Source: Thermoplasmata archaeon
Lineage (GTDB): Archaea > Thermoplasmatota > Thermoplasmata > UBA184
Assembly (NCBI GenBank): GCA_021826525.1
Contig: JAKAZU010000006.1
Coordinates: 1 to 53,869 of the forward strand
Length of the DNA: 53,869 nt
Direction: 5' to 3'
Positions within the stretch are counted from its first letter, which is position 1, and every line of letters starts with the position of its first letter. The position numbers were made by a program, and so were the translations under genes. Shown here piece by piece: positions 21,981-30,225 of the stretch. A model generated the notes under the pieces. It was not told the DNA's origin and did not search any database. It saw nothing but the letters and a program-made list of their open reading frames with translations.

Positions 21981-22835
21981 TCAGAAGCGCGCGATGCTGC
22001 CGGTCGACTTCGCCCGGTGCTCGAACGTACCCCAGAGCGCGATCGATAGGCCGTAGGCCGCCAATCCGCTCAGCGCGAGACCCAACCAGAGGAGTTCCAT
22101 GCCGGCGAGGCTCGTCCCGTCGATCGCCGAACGGATCGCCGCGACTCCCCACGTCAGGGGAAGCCCGTAGCTCACGACCTGGACGGGGTACGGTAGGGAG
22201 CTGAGCGGGAAGTTCACCCCCGAGAGCAAAAGCCCGATGAACAGGAAGATGTTCCCCAAGATGATCGACGTCCGTAGGTAGAGGGCGACCCCTCCCAGCA
22301 AGAGACCGAACCCGACCATCGAGAAGGCGGTCAGGACCACGGACACCCCGACGAACGGCACCGAGGCCGCCGAGATCGTGACGCCGAAGAAGAGGACGGC
22401 GTAGACGAGGCCCATCACCACGGATGCGACGCTGATCAGGATCGGGAGGAAGCCGCGGCCGAAGTAGAGCGCGGTGCGGTTGGCGGGGGAGACGAGCAGG
22501 TGTTCCATCGTGCCGAGCTGCTTCTCGCTGTCCGTCGTCTGGCACACCGAGAAGATGCTCGAGTACGCGACGGTCGCAACGGCGTTCCCGATCGCGACGA
22601 AGGCAATCTCGGAGGCAATCACGGTCGACGGGGAGCCGGCGTAGGAGAACGCGACGACGAAGACGAAGAAGACCATCTGCGTGAGAGGGATGATGAAGAT
22701 CTCCCCGAGGATGAAGTCGATGCGCATGAACCCCAGGGTCGTTTTCGGCGCGACGATCGCGTTCGTCCAGAGCGTCCGCCAGAACTTCGAGCGGTACGGC
22801 ACGCTCGCCGGTTGCGCGGTCGGCAGAGCCCCCAT
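21981..22835 (-). CDS. ABC-2 type transporter permease (2 of 2)
   Basis: 284 residues from ATG 22835, which directly follows the TAG of the upstream permease. Six membrane segments of the ABC-2 layout: an N-terminal helix after FRRTLWTNA-like sequence (FWRTLWTNAIVAPK), a long middle pair, a conserved LLLGGVALYLRTSIILGN stretch and the C-terminal GLALSGLAAYGLSIALWG. With the adjacent permease and ATPase it should form a heterodimeric exporter. The substrate (drug, lipid or polysaccharide) cannot be inferred. Confidence 0.85.
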   Translation of the reverse strand: MGALPTAQPASVPYRSKFWRTLWTNAIVAPKTTLGFMRIDFILGEIFIIPLTQMVFFVFVVAFSYAGSPSTVIASEIAFVAIGNAVATVAYSSIFSVCQTTDSEKQLGTMEHLLVSPANRTALYFGRGFLPILISVASVVMGLVYAVLFFGVTISAASVPFVGVSVVLTAFSMVGFGLLLGGVALYLRTSIILGNIFLFIGLLLSGVNFPLSSLPYPVQVVSYGLPLTWGVAAIRSAIDGTSLAGMELLWLGLALSGLAAYGLSIALWGTFEHRAKSTGSIARF

Positions 22836-23648
22836 CTAGTACTCCTGGAGGTTGCCCACCTCGAGCACGTGGCGCTCGACGCGCTTGAAGACGATCCCGG
22901 CGATCAACAGGTAGATCGCGGTCGTCGCGACCCCGCCCACAACGTCCCAGCCGAGCCCCCAGCTGAACCCGACGTAGCCCGGTATCGAAGCGTAGCGCAG
23001 CGCGTCCAGCGCCCAGCTCGGCGGGAAGAGCAAGGCGATCGGGTTCGTCCAGAACGGCAGGATGACGATCGGGAACATGCAACCGGTCCCGATGTAGAAG
23101 GCGAACTCGCCGACGTTCTGTATGAATCCGGCGTAGCGGGTGTAGACGTACGCCGCGGCGAAGACCGTGCCGACCGCCGCGAGCGTGAGCATCGTGAACA
23201 CGAACAGCACGACGAACGCGACGGGGTTGTCGATGCTCGGTACGGTTCCCGTGGCCACGACTACGACCACGAAGACGAGCACGATCCCGATGAGACCCGA
23301 TACAACGTTCCACAGGATTCGGCCCAGTACGACGAAGACGTACGGCGTCGGGGCGCTGAGCGTTGGTTCGAGGGTGCCGATGTTGCGATCCTGCCCGGTC
23401 GCCCACCCGCTCCCGTAGAGCGTCTGGCCCCACATGCTCATCATCCCGGCGCCGAGGATCACGTAGACGACGAGGTCCGGCGTTCCGAGGAAGAGCTCGA
23501 ACGAGACGAAGCCGAAGACGATTGGAGCGATCATCGAAGGGATCAACCACTGCGGATCGGCCAAGAACGTGAGGACGGCGAGCCGGATCGACGCCAGCGT
23601 CGAGCGGCGGCCGCTCCAGTGCGCTTTCGGAACCGACACCGTTGCCAT
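22836..23648 (-). CDS. ABC-2 type transporter permease (1 of 2)
   Basis: 270 residues from ATG 23648, three bases after the ATPase gene. Six hydrophobic segments, including WLIPSMIAPIVFGFVSFELF and VVYVILGAGMMSMWGQTLY, and the ABC-2 signature-like region WALDALRYASIPGYVGF before the last helices. It is paired with a second permease of the same family. Confidence 0.85.
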   Translation of the reverse strand: MATVSVPKAHWSGRRSTLASIRLAVLTFLADPQWLIPSMIAPIVFGFVSFELFLGTPDLVVYVILGAGMMSMWGQTLYGSGWATGQDRNIGTLEPTLSAPTPYVFVVLGRILWNVVSGLIGIVLVFVVVVVATGTVPSIDNPVAFVVLFVFTMLTLAAVGTVFAAAYVYTRYAGFIQNVGEFAFYIGTGCMFPIVILPFWTNPIALLFPPSWALDALRYASIPGYVGFSWGLGWDVVGGVATTAIYLLIAGIVFKRVERHVLEVGNLQEY

Positions 23649-23651
23649 GGA

Positions 23652-24635
23652 CTACCGCGCTTCCTCCTCGACCAGGTCGAGGTAGACATCCTCGAGGCTC
23701 GTGCGTCGCTCCCGTACCTGTAGCCCGCCGTGGCCGATGAGGCTCTGGCGCACTGTATCGATGGTGAGGTCCCCGGTGCGGACTCGGATCGTGAGGCGCG
23801 TCACCGGTCCGTACTCCTCGCTGACGACCTTCGAGACGCCGGGGAGGTGGCGGACCGCCGCGAGCTCGGAGTCCTCGAACCCGTAGTCCTCCGCCTCGAG
23901 CGTCCGGTCCCCGCCGACGAGTTCGCGCAGGCCGGCGACCGTGTCGATCGCCGCCAGCCGCCCGCGCGAGAGCACGCCGATCCGGTGGCAGAGCTCCTCC
24001 GCCTCGAACATGTAGTGGGTGGTCAGGAAGATCGTCACGCCTTCGCCCAAGAGGGAGCGGATCAGCTTGCGGGTCTCCCGCGCGGACTTCGGGTCGAGAC
24101 CGATCGTCGGCTCGTCGAGGAAGAGGACCTCGGGCCGGTGCAGAATCCCACGGGCGATGTGGAGCTTCTGCTTCATCCCGCGCGAGTACTCTTCGGTCCT
24201 CCGGTCGGCAGCCCACGTGAGACCGACCCACTCAAGGACCTCGTTGACCCGCTTTTCCCGCTCGGCGAGCGGAATCCCATAGAGGTCCGCGAAGTAGCGC
24301 AGGTTCTCCCGGGCGCTGATCCGGTTGTAGAGCCCCCGCTCCCCTCCGAGGACGAGCCCGATGCGGGCCCGGAGCCGCTCGGTGTCCTTCGTAACGTCCA
24401 GCCCTAGGACCCGTGCGGTCCCCGAAGTCGGCAGGAGCAGTGTGGTGAGGATCTTCGTGAGGGTGGTCTTCCCCGCCCCGTTCGGACCCAAGAGCCCGAA
24501 GATCTCCCCGGTCTCGATGGTGAGGTCGACGCCCCGCAACGCCTCGGTGCGGGTGACGTCCTGGTAGAAGAATCCCTTCCGGGACTGGAAGACCCGGGTG
24601 ATCCCTCGTGCCTCGATAGCGGGTACGGACGACAT
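23652..24635 (-). CDS. ABC transporter ATP-binding protein (DrrA/Nod-type)
   Basis: 327 residues from ATG 24635. Walker A LLGPNGAGKTTLTKIL, signature YSRGMKQKLHIARG, Walker B LFLDEPTIGLDPKS and switch TTHYMFEAEELC are all intact. The C-terminal 100 residues after the ATPase core form the accessory domain common in DrrA/CcmA-like exporters. Signature YSRGM rather than LSGGQ is typical of the ABC-2 (DRA) family. First gene of the three-gene operon; TATA-like box 26 bases before the start, with a perfect palindrome just upstream of it. Confidence 0.93.
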   Translation of the reverse strand: MSSVPAIEARGITRVFQSRKGFFYQDVTRTEALRGVDLTIETGEIFGLLGPNGAGKTTLTKILTTLLLPTSGTARVLGLDVTKDTERLRARIGLVLGGERGLYNRISARENLRYFADLYGIPLAEREKRVNEVLEWVGLTWAADRRTEEYSRGMKQKLHIARGILHRPEVLFLDEPTIGLDPKSARETRKLIRSLLGEGVTIFLTTHYMFEAEELCHRIGVLSRGRLAAIDTVAGLRELVGGDRTLEAEDYGFEDSELAAVRHLPGVSKVVSEEYGPVTRLTIRVRTGDLTIDTVRQSLIGHGGLQVRERRTSLEDVYLDLVEEEAR

Positions 24636-24660
24636 GGGCCGCGTCGGAGCTGGATGCCCT

Positions 24661-24666
24661 ATTTAA
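24661..24666 (-). promoter_or_regulatory. TATA box of ABC exporter operon
   Basis: TTAAAT on the minus strand, 26-31 bases before the ABC ATPase ATG, predicting a leaderless or near-leaderless transcript. Confidence 0.55.
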
Positions 24667-24674
24667 TCCATCGT

Positions 24675-24694
24675 CGTTTTAGCAATCTAAAACG
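24675..24694. promoter_or_regulatory. Perfect inverted repeat, candidate operator
   Basis: CGTTTTAG-CAAT-CTAAAACG: two perfect 8-base arms around a 4-base spacer, eight bases upstream of the TATA element of the ABC exporter operon. Its position suggests binding by a dimeric regulator that blocks or recruits the general transcription factors. A/T-rich arms stand out from the surrounding G+C-rich sequence. No regulator gene lies next to it. Confidence 0.5.
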
Positions 24695-25043
24695 TCGCGA
24701 CGGCACCCTTCCCCCCTCCGGTGCAGGGGACGAGTGATCGGGGCTAAGCCACTCCGGCCGAGGGGTCGCGAAACGCTCCGTCACGAGAGCGTTTGCGCCG
24801 GCCGCGACAGGCCCCCATCGGCAGGCCGCGGTGTTTCGGCCGGCCGAGTCGCCTCCGCCGACACGAGGACGGGACCGATCGGTGCGTGCGAAGTGGTCCG
24901 GTGAACTCGGCTCTCGCCCATCTGGCTCAAAAGATGCGGTAGGGAGTGCATCGATCCCTCGAGCGATCGCATCGCGACGGGGGCTAGTCCCGGACGCCCC
25001 GCGAACGCTCACCGCCCGTGGGCACGCGGGGTGGGGAATCCGG
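24695..25043. other. Intergenic region with a hairpin, no gene seen
   Basis: About 350 bases between the ABC promoter and the end of the decarboxylase gene. It contains an inverted repeat AAACGCTC (24771-24778) / GAGCGTTT (24787-24794) with an 8-base loop. No reading frame has recognisable protein features. Confidence 0.4.
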
Positions 25044-26060
25044 CTAGATCGGGTGTGCCGCCGCGCCTGCGGAGAGCTCCAGCGTGCGCCGGACCCCGGG
25101 GATCCGACGCAATCGCCGACGGATCGCTGCCGCCTCGCCGGCGAGCGCGAAGACGTGCACGTGCGCCCCAGCGTCGTGCGTGTAGGCCGCAATGGGCCGC
25201 CCGGCCGCGTCGTTCAGCGATCGTACCTCGGCGAGAACGGCCCGGGAGGAGGCGGTCAGGTAGTCCAGCGAAGGGACCGTGGTCTCGCACACCGAGCGGA
25301 AGCTGTCGCACTCTTCCATGATCAGCGGGAACAGCGTTCGAGCGTCGCGGAGGGAGATCGCCCGTCGGATACGAGCGAGGCGTCCCGGTATCTCGCGCAG
25401 GCGTTCGTGGTAGTACGGGCTCGTGCGGACCGTCGATTGCATCGCCTCCGCGGATCGAGTCTTCTTGGACGGAGCATCGTCGATGAGCACCACTACGTCT
25501 CGGAAGCTCGGCCAATGCCGGGGACCGGCGATCGGATGCGCGTAGCAATCGCGCCCGTCCGGCCGCGTCCCCGCGCGCCACTCCACGAACCCTCCGAAGA
25601 TCGATCGGGACGCGCTTCCCGAGCCGAGGCGGGCCAACTGAGAAAGGGCGCGGGGGGTCAACCGAAGGCCGGCGGCACTCGCCCCGGCACCCGCGAGCGC
25701 CGCGAACCCACTCGCGCTGCTCGCGAGCCCACTGGCCGTGGGAAAGTTGTTCGACGAGCGGATCTCCGCGAAGCTGGTGACGCCCGAGCGCTCGCGCACG
25801 TAATCCAGGAACCGGGAGGCATCCGCTCGCGCGGGACCGTCGATCCTCTCGCCGTTGAGGATCAGCTCGTCCCTCTCCTGCATCGGGTCGAAGCACACTG
25901 CCGTGCGGGTGCGCATGCGATCGAGCGTGAGGCTGAGCGAGGAATTGTACGGGAGACCGCGCGCCGGATCGCGCATCCCCCAGTACTTCACCAAGGCGAT
26001 GTTCGGTGCCGCTTCGAAGACCGCTCGCCCCTTTCCGTGGTGCGCCACGCCGCGCGACAT
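25044..26060 (-). CDS. mvaD: Mevalonate-phosphate decarboxylase family (MDD/PMD/BMD)
   Basis: 338 residues from ATG 26060; GTG 26048 may be the real start because the only TATA element is centred 27 bases before it. GHMP fold: APNIALVKYWGMRD, PYNSSLSLTLD, NNFPTASGLASSASGFAAL (phosphate loop), SASRSIFGGFVEW and YTHDAGAHVHVF with the catalytic Asp. Classical diphosphomevalonate decarboxylases read KYWGKRD; here Met replaces the second Lys, as I recall for archaeal phosphomevalonate decarboxylases. Thermoplasmata use alternative mevalonate routes (3-kinase, bisphosphate decarboxylase), so the exact substrate is open. It makes isopentenyl precursors for ether lipids. Confidence 0.85.
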   Translation of the reverse strand: MSRGVAHHGKGRAVFEAAPNIALVKYWGMRDPARGLPYNSSLSLTLDRMRTRTAVCFDPMQERDELILNGERIDGPARADASRFLDYVRERSGVTSFAEIRSSNNFPTASGLASSASGFAALAGAGASAAGLRLTPRALSQLARLGSGSASRSIFGGFVEWRAGTRPDGRDCYAHPIAGPRHWPSFRDVVVLIDDAPSKKTRSAEAMQSTVRTSPYYHERLREIPGRLARIRRAISLRDARTLFPLIMEECDSFRSVCETTVPSLDYLTASSRAVLAEVRSLNDAAGRPIAAYTHDAGAHVHVFALAGEAAAIRRRLRRIPGVRRTLELSAGAAAHPI

Positions 26061-26071
26061 CCCCCATCGGT

Positions 26072-26078
26072 CTTATTT
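26072..26078. promoter_or_regulatory. TATA-like element between mvaD and thioesterase
   Basis: TTATTTT on plus, AAAATAA on minus; the only A/T-rich tract in the gap. It is centred 25 bases from the thioesterase GTG (26100) and 27 from an internal mvaD GTG (26048). Confidence 0.5.
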
Positions 26079-26099
26079 TCCGTCTCCCCTCCCCCCACC

Positions 26100-26615
26100 G
26101 TGGCGAACCCGCCCGCATCCCAAGAACCCCGGCCCCGCCACGCCCCCCGGAACCTCGCGATCGCCAATCGGATGCGGGGGTTCCACCATGCGGTCGGGTT
26201 CACGATCGACCCGGCCCGCAGCGGCGAGGGCTACTGCACCGTGATCGGAACGATCCGAGAGATGCACCTGAACATCAACCGCATCGTGCACGGTGGCGTG
26301 TACGCGACGATCCTCGACACGGCGATGGGCGGCGCCGTGGTCACGACTCTCGGTGATGGCGAGACAACCGCGACCACGTCGCTGTACCTGGAGTTCCTAC
26401 GCTCGACGGGATTGGGGACGAAGATCGTCGCGCGAGGGGACATCCTGCGGCGCGGGCGGCACCTCGCGTTCGTACGGGGAGAGCTCAGCGATTCCGACGG
26501 CCGGCTCCTGAGCCAGGCCCACGGGACCTGGTACATCTGGTCCACCGAATCGGCCCCGATCAGCCGGGCGGTACCGAAGCGCCGAAGCGCCGGCGGAACT
26601 TCTCGGCGATCGTGA
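26100..26615 (+). CDS. PaaI-like hotdog thioesterase
   Basis: 171 residues from GTG 26100, chosen from the TATA element 25 bases upstream. Hotdog-fold signature: INRIVHGGVYATILDTAMGG, then TTTSLYLEFLRSTGLG and the strand pattern AFVRGELSDSDGRLLSQAHG. HGG followed by the acidic Asp of LDTAMG is the usual PaaI active site for acyl-CoA hydrolysis. Substrate unknown. The last 56 bases overlap the convergent aminopeptidase gene. Confidence 0.85.
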   Translation: MANPPASQEPRPRHAPRNLAIANRMRGFHHAVGFTIDPARSGEGYCTVIGTIREMHLNINRIVHGGVYATILDTAMGGAVVTTLGDGETTATTSLYLEFLRSTGLGTKIVARGDILRRGRHLAFVRGELSDSDGRLLSQAHGTWYIWSTESAPISRAVPKRRSAGGTSRRS

Positions 26616-29013
26616 GCATCTCGAGCCCCTGATCGATCCCTCTCTTCCCCTCGGGGAACGGATGTTCCGAGAAGTAGGCGCGTAGCGGATCCGGGTTCCG
26701 CAACCCGAGCGGAGGGATCGCGAGGCGCATCGTCTCCGCGAGTAAGGCGGATCCACGGAAGCTTGCGGCGAGCTCCTCCCCGTGGCGGGAAAGCCATTGC
26801 CACGTGGTGTCTCGCGCCACCGGATTGCGCGCGGCCTCGATGACGACCGTCGGTACGTGCCCCCGACCGATGATTCGGCCCGCGAGGGTGTCGTCCAAGA
26901 GGCGCGTCACCTCGGCCGGGTCCGACATCCAGGCGAGCCCGGTGGCGAGGCGGAACGCTTCTCCATCCGGCGGGTGGCGATCGAGCCGGCGACGCAGCTC
27001 GTCCCGGGCTAGGCCCGGGTCCGTTCGAGCGCGTCCGATCGCTACCGCCTCCCGCATCTCCGGGTCGAGCCTCTCCCACGCCACGAACAGCTCGGAGACC
27101 TCCCGGGCGAATCCCGCATCGACCCGGACCCGCGAGCCGGCGATACGCTCGCGCAGCACGCGGTTCCCAGGAACCTCCCCTGGAGTCGCCTGGGGTCCGA
27201 TTCGCTGGAACTGGACCGCGAGATACGACCGGGCGAGATTCGTGACGAGCGGGACGTCGTACGCCCACTCTACAAGGCCGACCAACTGGGTGCGGACGAG
27301 GTCCACGAGCGAAGGTTCCGGGGATTCGTGGATCCCGGAAACGAACGCCGCGTAGCGCTCGAACGGGACGTCTCCGCTCACCACGAACGCGCCGAGGTCG
27401 GCGAGCAGGCTCCATCGATCGCCGACCGAGAGACGGGAGAACGACCGGCGGAGACGGTCGTAGAGCTCGTCGTCGTACCGGACCCGGTAGAAACCGCACG
27501 CCTCCGGGTTCAGGTGGATCACCGCGTCGGTCGCGCCCGGGATCGTCCGTCGTTCGGTATCGAACCGGTACCGCTCGACCGCCCCGCCCCGCCGCACTCG
27601 CAGCGGGATTGGCCAGAGGGTCGGTTCCGCTCGGGGCGCGAAGAGGAATCGTCGCTGGACGACCTCGAGTCCCGACGGACCCAGGCGCGCCTCGACCACC
27701 GGATGGCCCGGCCGTTGGATCCAGGGCCCGGCGATCTCGGCGATCGGTTCTCCACTCGCTCCCGAGAGAGCCTCCCACAGGTCCGCCGTGGCGGCGGTGC
27801 CATTCGCGTGGGCGTTGAGGTAGTTCACGACCCCCTGCCGGAATATTTCTTCGCCGACGTAGGTCTCGAGCATGCGCAGCACGCTCGCGCCCTTCCCGTA
27901 GGTGATCGAGGAGTCGTAGACGTCCCCGGCCGTTTCGGAAGGATTACCGGGAGGAGCGACCGCCGGCGCGCTGGCGAGGCTATCGCTCGAGAGTCCCTGC
28001 GCCGTCCAGCGGGAGCGGAAGTCATCCCAGGGCTCTTGCGAGGGATCGACGCGGTCGACGGTGGCGTAGCCGACGAGCGTGGCGAAGCTCTCGTTGAGCC
28101 AGACATCGTCCCACCACTGCATCGTGACGAGGTCGCCGAACCACTGATGCGCGAATTCGTGGGCGACCGTAATGAAGACAAAGCGCCGGTCAAACTCTCC
28201 GGTCCGCTCGTCGACCAGGAGTTGCCTCTCCTGGAACGTGATCGCGCCCCAGTTCTCCATGGCCCCCCACGCCAGTTCGCCGACAGCGATGAGGTCGAGC
28301 TTGGCCAGGGGGTAGGGGATCTCGTAGTATCGCTCGTAGGACCGGAGGAGGGGTCCCGCGATTCCCAGGGCGAACCGGCCCGAGCCGGAGCGACCGGGGC
28401 TCGTCACTACGGAGATCGTGGTGGTCCCGGAGCGATCCGAGATCCGTTCGAATTTCCCGACGCCCAGATAGAACAGGTACGTGGCCATGGGAGGGGTTCG
28501 GGCGAAGGTCCAGCGACGGCGGCCTCCCTCCCCTTCCACCGAGGTCGCTACGGTATTCGCAACCACCTCCTCCTCGGCGTCGACGCTCACCGTCAGGGAA
28601 AATCGAGCCTTGCGATCGGGCCGGTCGATGCACGGGAAAATCCTGCGTGCACCCGTTGCGGCGCACTGGCTCGTCAGTACATGGCTCTCCCCCGAATGGC
28701 TCCGGTAGAGGCCGATCATCGCCTGGGGCTCGACGGCGCCGCGGAACCGAACATGGACCTTCGCGTTCGGGCGGCCCCGGCCCAGGGGCACCCGGACCTT
28801 CTCGGCCGACGGATCGAGTGTCGCAGCCACGAGCTCCCCATCGACGAGCACCTGATCGAGCTCGAGTCCCACCGAGTTCAGTTCGAGCACCGGGGGGGCG
28901 GGCCGTATCTCGAACTCATTCGTTCCGGTCCAAGATCCGGCCGAAAAGTCGATGTCGAGTGTCAGTCGGTACTCCTCGACGTTGGGAGCTTCGGATAGGG
29001 GGCTCGGGGACAT
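26560..29013 (-). CDS. M1 family aminopeptidase (tricorn interacting factor F2/F3-like)
   Basis: 817 residues from ATG 29013; GTG 29019 would add two. Exopeptidase motif GAMENW (250-255), zinc site HEFAHQW (His285, Glu286, His289) and third ligand Glu in WLNESFATL. A C-terminal helical ERAP-like domain of about 350 residues follows. Length and layout match Thermoplasma tricorn factors F2/F3, which release single residues from peptides made by the proteasome or tricorn protease. Cytoplasmic, no signal peptide. A TATA-like CTATAATT lies about 80 bases before the start. Confidence 0.93.
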   Translation of the reverse strand: MSPSPLSEAPNVEEYRLTLDIDFSAGSWTGTNEFEIRPAPPVLELNSVGLELDQVLVDGELVAATLDPSAEKVRVPLGRGRPNAKVHVRFRGAVEPQAMIGLYRSHSGESHVLTSQCAATGARRIFPCIDRPDRKARFSLTVSVDAEEEVVANTVATSVEGEGGRRRWTFARTPPMATYLFYLGVGKFERISDRSGTTTISVVTSPGRSGSGRFALGIAGPLLRSYERYYEIPYPLAKLDLIAVGELAWGAMENWGAITFQERQLLVDERTGEFDRRFVFITVAHEFAHQWFGDLVTMQWWDDVWLNESFATLVGYATVDRVDPSQEPWDDFRSRWTAQGLSSDSLASAPAVAPPGNPSETAGDVYDSSITYGKGASVLRMLETYVGEEIFRQGVVNYLNAHANGTAATADLWEALSGASGEPIAEIAGPWIQRPGHPVVEARLGPSGLEVVQRRFLFAPRAEPTLWPIPLRVRRGGAVERYRFDTERRTIPGATDAVIHLNPEACGFYRVRYDDELYDRLRRSFSRLSVGDRWSLLADLGAFVVSGDVPFERYAAFVSGIHESPEPSLVDLVRTQLVGLVEWAYDVPLVTNLARSYLAVQFQRIGPQATPGEVPGNRVLRERIAGSRVRVDAGFAREVSELFVAWERLDPEMREAVAIGRARTDPGLARDELRRRLDRHPPDGEAFRLATGLAWMSDPAEVTRLLDDTLAGRIIGRGHVPTVVIEAARNPVARDTTWQWLSRHGEELAASFRGSALLAETMRLAIPPLGLRNPDPLRAYFSEHPFPEGKRGIDQGLEMLTIAEKFRRRFGASVPPG

Positions 29014-29197
29014 GCGCACCGTTGTTTCGACCCCGGAGAAGCGTGAACTCCCTCCGGTGTCGGGTCGCCGCCGCGAGACTCTCTCTCAATTATAGGCGGA
29101 GCGCGCGGTAACCGACCGAAGTTACCGGGGCTCGGATCGAGATCTGGCGAGGACCTTACCCGGAGCGGTGGGTGTCGAGCTCCCCCATCCGCCGGGG

Positions 29198-29206
29198 TTA
29201 AATATC
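29198..29206 (+). promoter_or_regulatory. TATA box for 5S rRNA
   Basis: TTAAATATC, with its first base 29 bases before the predicted 5S 5' end. Confidence 0.6.
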
Positions 29207-29226
29207 ACACTCGAGTCCGACCGAAC

Positions 29227-29349
29227 GGCTGACGGCCAAAGCGGTGGGGAAACACCCGGTCCCATTCCGAACCCGGCAGTTAAGCCCACTGGCGTTCCGC
29301 GCGGTACTGAAGTGCGCGAGCCTACGGGAACCGCGGAAAGCTGTCAGCC
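29227..29349 (+). rRNA. rrf: 5S ribosomal RNA
   Basis: About 123 nucleotides. Contains the archaeal 5S core AGCGGTGGGGAAACACCCGG and CCCATTCCGAACCCGG, then TAAGCCCACT and GTACTGAAGTGCGCGAGCCT. The ends pair as helix I: GGCTGACGGC (29227-29236) with GCTGTCAGCC (29340-29349), allowing one G-U. No 16S, 23S or tRNA gene is adjacent; it stands alone with its own TATA box, as in Thermoplasma-type genomes with unlinked rRNA genes. Ends may be off by one or two bases. Confidence 0.93.
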
Positions 29350-29412
29350 TCCGGGACCGGACTTCCGCATCGCACGGTTTCTCAAATAGCTCTGGGCCCC
29401 GTGAGAGTAGGG

Positions 29413-30186
29413 ATGACAGCAGTAGTACCCCCTCCTCACCCGTCATGGAAACGCGGTACGCAGTGGCTCTCCGCGGGCGGGCTCTTGGGGGCCGTCGGCG
29501 GGCTCGTCGCCCTCGGGCTGCCCATCACCTTCGTGTATCTCGCGAAGTATAACCCCGGTGGCTTCTTCGTCTTCGCGCCCGCACTCGTCCAGTTGACGAG
29601 CGTCGTCGTGCTCGTGGGCAGCGTCCTCGTCATGGCGTCGTTCTTCTGCTACTCTTGGTCCTACTCCGTGCTCCGCAGGGCGCACCATGGGTTCTGGGGC
29701 CCCTACATCCTCTATTTCATCGGATCGAGCGGCCTCATCCTGATCGCCGTCGCGGCTGCGTTCGCGACCGGGGGACCCGCAGCGCTCGAGGCGTGTGTCA
29801 AGGGCTCCTATTCGAACGTCCTCTCGTGCATCGACTCGGCGAGCCCGATCGTGGCGTATGCCGGCACGCTGGGTTTCTGGCTCGGATGGGTTGGCGGCAT
29901 CGGACTCGCGGTGGGTCTCTTCCTCGCGTCGAGATCGTTCCGGTCGGTGGGCTACAGGGCGGCCGGCGCCCTCTACGCGCTCCTGTTGGTGGTCCTCGTG
30001 GGACCGTTCGTGGGCCTCCTCTATCCCGTGCCCTACGTGACCTATCTCCTCGCGGCCGTCCCTGTTCTGGCGATTCTCGCGCCGGCCCTCGTGGTCGGCG
30101 CACGTCCTACGATTCCCGCGTCCGTGGTCTCCCCGGAGCCCGGTGCGCCACCCACTTCCGGCCTTCGGGAGGGTCCGGACCGCTGA
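29413..30186 (+). CDS. Multi-pass membrane protein, unknown function
   Basis: 257 residues from ATG 29413, chosen because CTCAAATAGC is centred 27 bases upstream; GTG 29401 in the same frame is the alternative. Six hydrophobic segments: GGLLGAVGGLVALGLPITFV, LTSVVVLVGSVLVMASFF, YILYFIGSSGLILIAVAAA, TLGFWLGWVGGIGLAVGLFL, AGALYALLLVVLVGPFVGLL and a final one, then a Pro-rich cytoplasmic tail. Two Cys occur in a loop (EACVKGSYSNVLSC). The layout recalls small archaeal membrane families such as DUF973, but I cannot assign it. Located between 5S rRNA and endonuclease IV. Confidence 0.75.
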   Translation: MTAVVPPPHPSWKRGTQWLSAGGLLGAVGGLVALGLPITFVYLAKYNPGGFFVFAPALVQLTSVVVLVGSVLVMASFFCYSWSYSVLRRAHHGFWGPYILYFIGSSGLILIAVAAAFATGGPAALEACVKGSYSNVLSCIDSASPIVAYAGTLGFWLGWVGGIGLAVGLFLASRSFRSVGYRAAGALYALLLVVLVGPFVGLLYPVPYVTYLLAAVPVLAILAPALVVGARPTIPASVVSPEPGAPPTSGLREGPDR

Positions 30187-30225
30187 GTCGGCAACCCTAT
30201 CTCGCCGTTCGCGGGTCGGGTTCGG

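Noticed and set aside
21952..24231. Minus-strand 759-codon frame
   Set aside because: Out-of-frame reading of the two permeases and the ATPase on the same strand; composition is Arg/Asp/Gly-rich noise.
24831..26099. Long plus-strand extension before the thioesterase
   Set aside because: Antisense of the mevalonate decarboxylase; the thioesterase motifs start only after GTG 26100 and the TATA element lies just before it.
27328..28998. Plus-strand 556-codon frame
   Set aside because: Antisense to the M1 aminopeptidase, whose zinc motif fixes the coding strand.
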